Below are positions 5,782 to 6,404 of a DNA stretch of 6,404 nt, one piece after another; positions within the stretch are counted from its first letter, which is position 1; every line of letters starts with the position of its first letter. The notes beneath the pieces were generated by a model. The model ran no database searches. It worked only from the letters and a program-made list of their open reading frames with translations, and had not been told where the DNA came from. Source of the stretch: a bacterium (lineage in GTDB: Bacteria; Zixibacteria; MSB-5A5; GN15; FEB-12); assembly GCA_030668045.1 (NCBI GenBank), contig DAOUUR010000148.1, positions 1-6,404 of the forward strand. Direction: 5' to 3'. Made by a program: the position numbers and the translations under genes.

Positions 5782-6068
5782 ACGTCTACACATTCTAAGA
5801 ATCTTTCATAATAGATAGAATCGGCTGAAAATTCTTTATAAAATGCATTAGGATTGAGAAGTAATGCCCAAATCAATTTTTTGCAAATAACAATACCCAA
5901 TTCCACATCTGCTTTTGACCACTCTTGATGCATTGCACTCATTAGAGACCTACAACCCTCATCATAAATAGGTACAGGCCACCCTGAATCATCCTTTGAA
6001 TTTTGACAGTTGGCAGTTGTATACGATACCAATGCAAGTGCTACTATACAGCCGAAGGTTAGTCTCAT
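5763..6068 (-). CDS. Small secreted protein of unknown function, C-terminus altered by IS
   Basis: I do not recognise the family. The frame encodes 101 aa from ATG 6068. Residues 1-19 form a signal peptide (MR, then a hydrophobic CIVALALVSY core, cleavage after TTA); a Cys follows at 21 but the lipobox is poor, so soluble or periplasmic export is likelier than a lipoprotein. The mature part is mixed, with three further Cys and an amphipathic stretch (VICKKLIWALLLNPNAFYKEF). The last five residues, SFPVK, and the stop at 5763-5765 lie inside the right IS repeat. Removing the IS and one ACGT gives a 104-aa protein ending VPISTTETV with a stop at 4551-4553. The best Shine-Dalgarno candidate, AAGGA, is 13 nt from the ATG, rather far, so expression may be weak. 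The gene is clearly AT-richer than those to the left. Confidence 0.7.
   Translation of the reverse strand: MRLTFGCIVALALVSYTTANCQNSKDDSGWPVPIYDEGCRSLMSAMHQEWSKADVELGIVICKKLIWALLLNPNAFYKEFSADSIYYERFLECVDVSFPVK
5782..5785. repeat. Target site duplication, right copy (ACGT)
   Basis: Second copy of ACGT, immediately after the right inverted repeat. It falls within codons for V-D-V near the C-terminus of the small secreted protein gene. Confidence 0.7.
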
Positions 6069-6107
6069 ATGATTTGGCCGGTCCTTAGTATCAGTCCATA
6101 TAACAAG

Positions 6108-6126
6108 ATTCTATCCCTGATAGAGT
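6108..6126. promoter_or_regulatory. Palindrome resembling a tet-type operator
   Basis: The minus strand reads ACTCTATCAGGGATAGAAT, with perfect 6-bp arms TCTATC and GATAGA around AGG. It matches the remembered TetR operator tetO1 at 16 of 19 positions. It lies between the stop of the partial gene and the start of the small secreted protein gene, about 40 bp upstream of the latter. No T-run follows, so it is a poor terminator. No TetR-family gene is in the window, so an operator role is only a possibility. Confidence 0.3.
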
Positions 6127-6131
6127 ACCCA

Positions 6132-6404
6132 TCATTTCCTCATGATTGGATTCTTGTTAACCTGAGCAACAATCTCAAGATGCTCAAACAGAAGATTCCG
6201 TCCGTCTGTCGTGAAGTGCGCCCTAACCACTTTTGTTGTTTGAGTATCCATTTCAGTAACACCGTACTCTTGTTTTGAAACCTGAAATTGGAAGCCGATC
6301 AGTCCGTCGCCAGTCTCCTCATCCTTACCTTCAAAGGTACCGCACAAGTGATACCCGTTGTTCACGGTTGATGAAGAATCTACCCCATACACTACCTCAA
6401 GAAG
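6132..6404 (-). CDS. Unknown protein, C-terminal part only
   Basis: The frame is open from the right window edge to TGA at 6132-6134, giving at least 90 codons. The GTG at 6392 is not a convincing start because the frame continues upstream to the edge (LLEVVYGVD) and no ribosome binding site is visible. I do not recognise the family. The visible part is polar and beta-rich in look: GYHLCGTFEGKDEETGDG, then FQFQVSKQEYGVTEMDTQ, then a basic end NKNPIMRK. There is no membrane segment. It precedes the small secreted protein gene by 63 bp in the same direction, so the two could share a transcript. Confidence 0.65.
   Translation of the reverse strand, partial: LLEVVYGVDSSSTVNNGYHLCGTFEGKDEETGDGLIGFQFQVSKQEYGVTEMDTQTTKVVRAHFTTDGRNLLFEHLEIVAQVNKNPIMRK

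Noticed and set aside
6069..6278. Plus-strand 69-codon frame divergent from the small secreted protein gene
   Set aside because: It overlaps the open minus-strand partial gene, has no ribosome binding site and shows no recognisable feature.

Overview
The window looks like a piece of a bacterial chromosome from the FCB superphylum or a relative (candidate phylum Zixibacteria-like lineages fit best, held loosely). The clues are the large secreted modular protein and the Asp-box propeller, which are typical of that group. The host promoters are standard sigma-70-like (TTGACA / TATAAT-type) rather than the Bacteroidetes -33/-7 type. No rRNA, tRNA, CRISPR or marker gene is present, so placement rests on protein style alone.

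Layout from left to right. Bases 1-3159, minus strand, are one uninterrupted reading frame of 1053 codons that runs off the left edge. It encodes a secreted protein with a signal peptide, a long N-terminal module of FCB type, an Ig-like choice-of-anchor D type domain and a right-handed beta-helix of GGG-rich repeats. Bases 3160-3290 hold its own promoter and ribosome binding site. Bases 3291-4436, minus strand, encode a secreted seven-fold Asp-box (BNR-type) beta-propeller with its own strong promoter at 4509-4537. Bases 4583-5781 are a complete 1199-bp IS3-family element (IS407-like) on the plus strand, with orfA, orfB, a programmed -1 frameshift signal, imperfect 40-bp terminal inverted repeats and a 4-bp ACGT target duplication. 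Bases 5763-6068, minus strand, encode a small secreted protein of unknown function whose last residues now come from the IS end. Bases 6132-6404, minus strand, hold the C-terminal part of an unknown protein that runs off the right edge.

All host genes point leftward. Before the IS arrived, the small secreted protein gene apparently ended only about 14 bp before the -35 box of the propeller gene, so the order was unknown protein, small secreted protein, propeller, beta-helix protein. Three of the four host products carry signal peptides (the N-terminus of the fourth is not visible), so this is a cell-surface/secretome locus. I see no enzyme, defence system or biosynthetic pathway besides the transposase. 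The most informative signals are the clean IS insertion with a reconstructable empty site, the three-part frameshift cassette, and the very long frame at the left edge, which is easy to miss because it has no stop inside the window.
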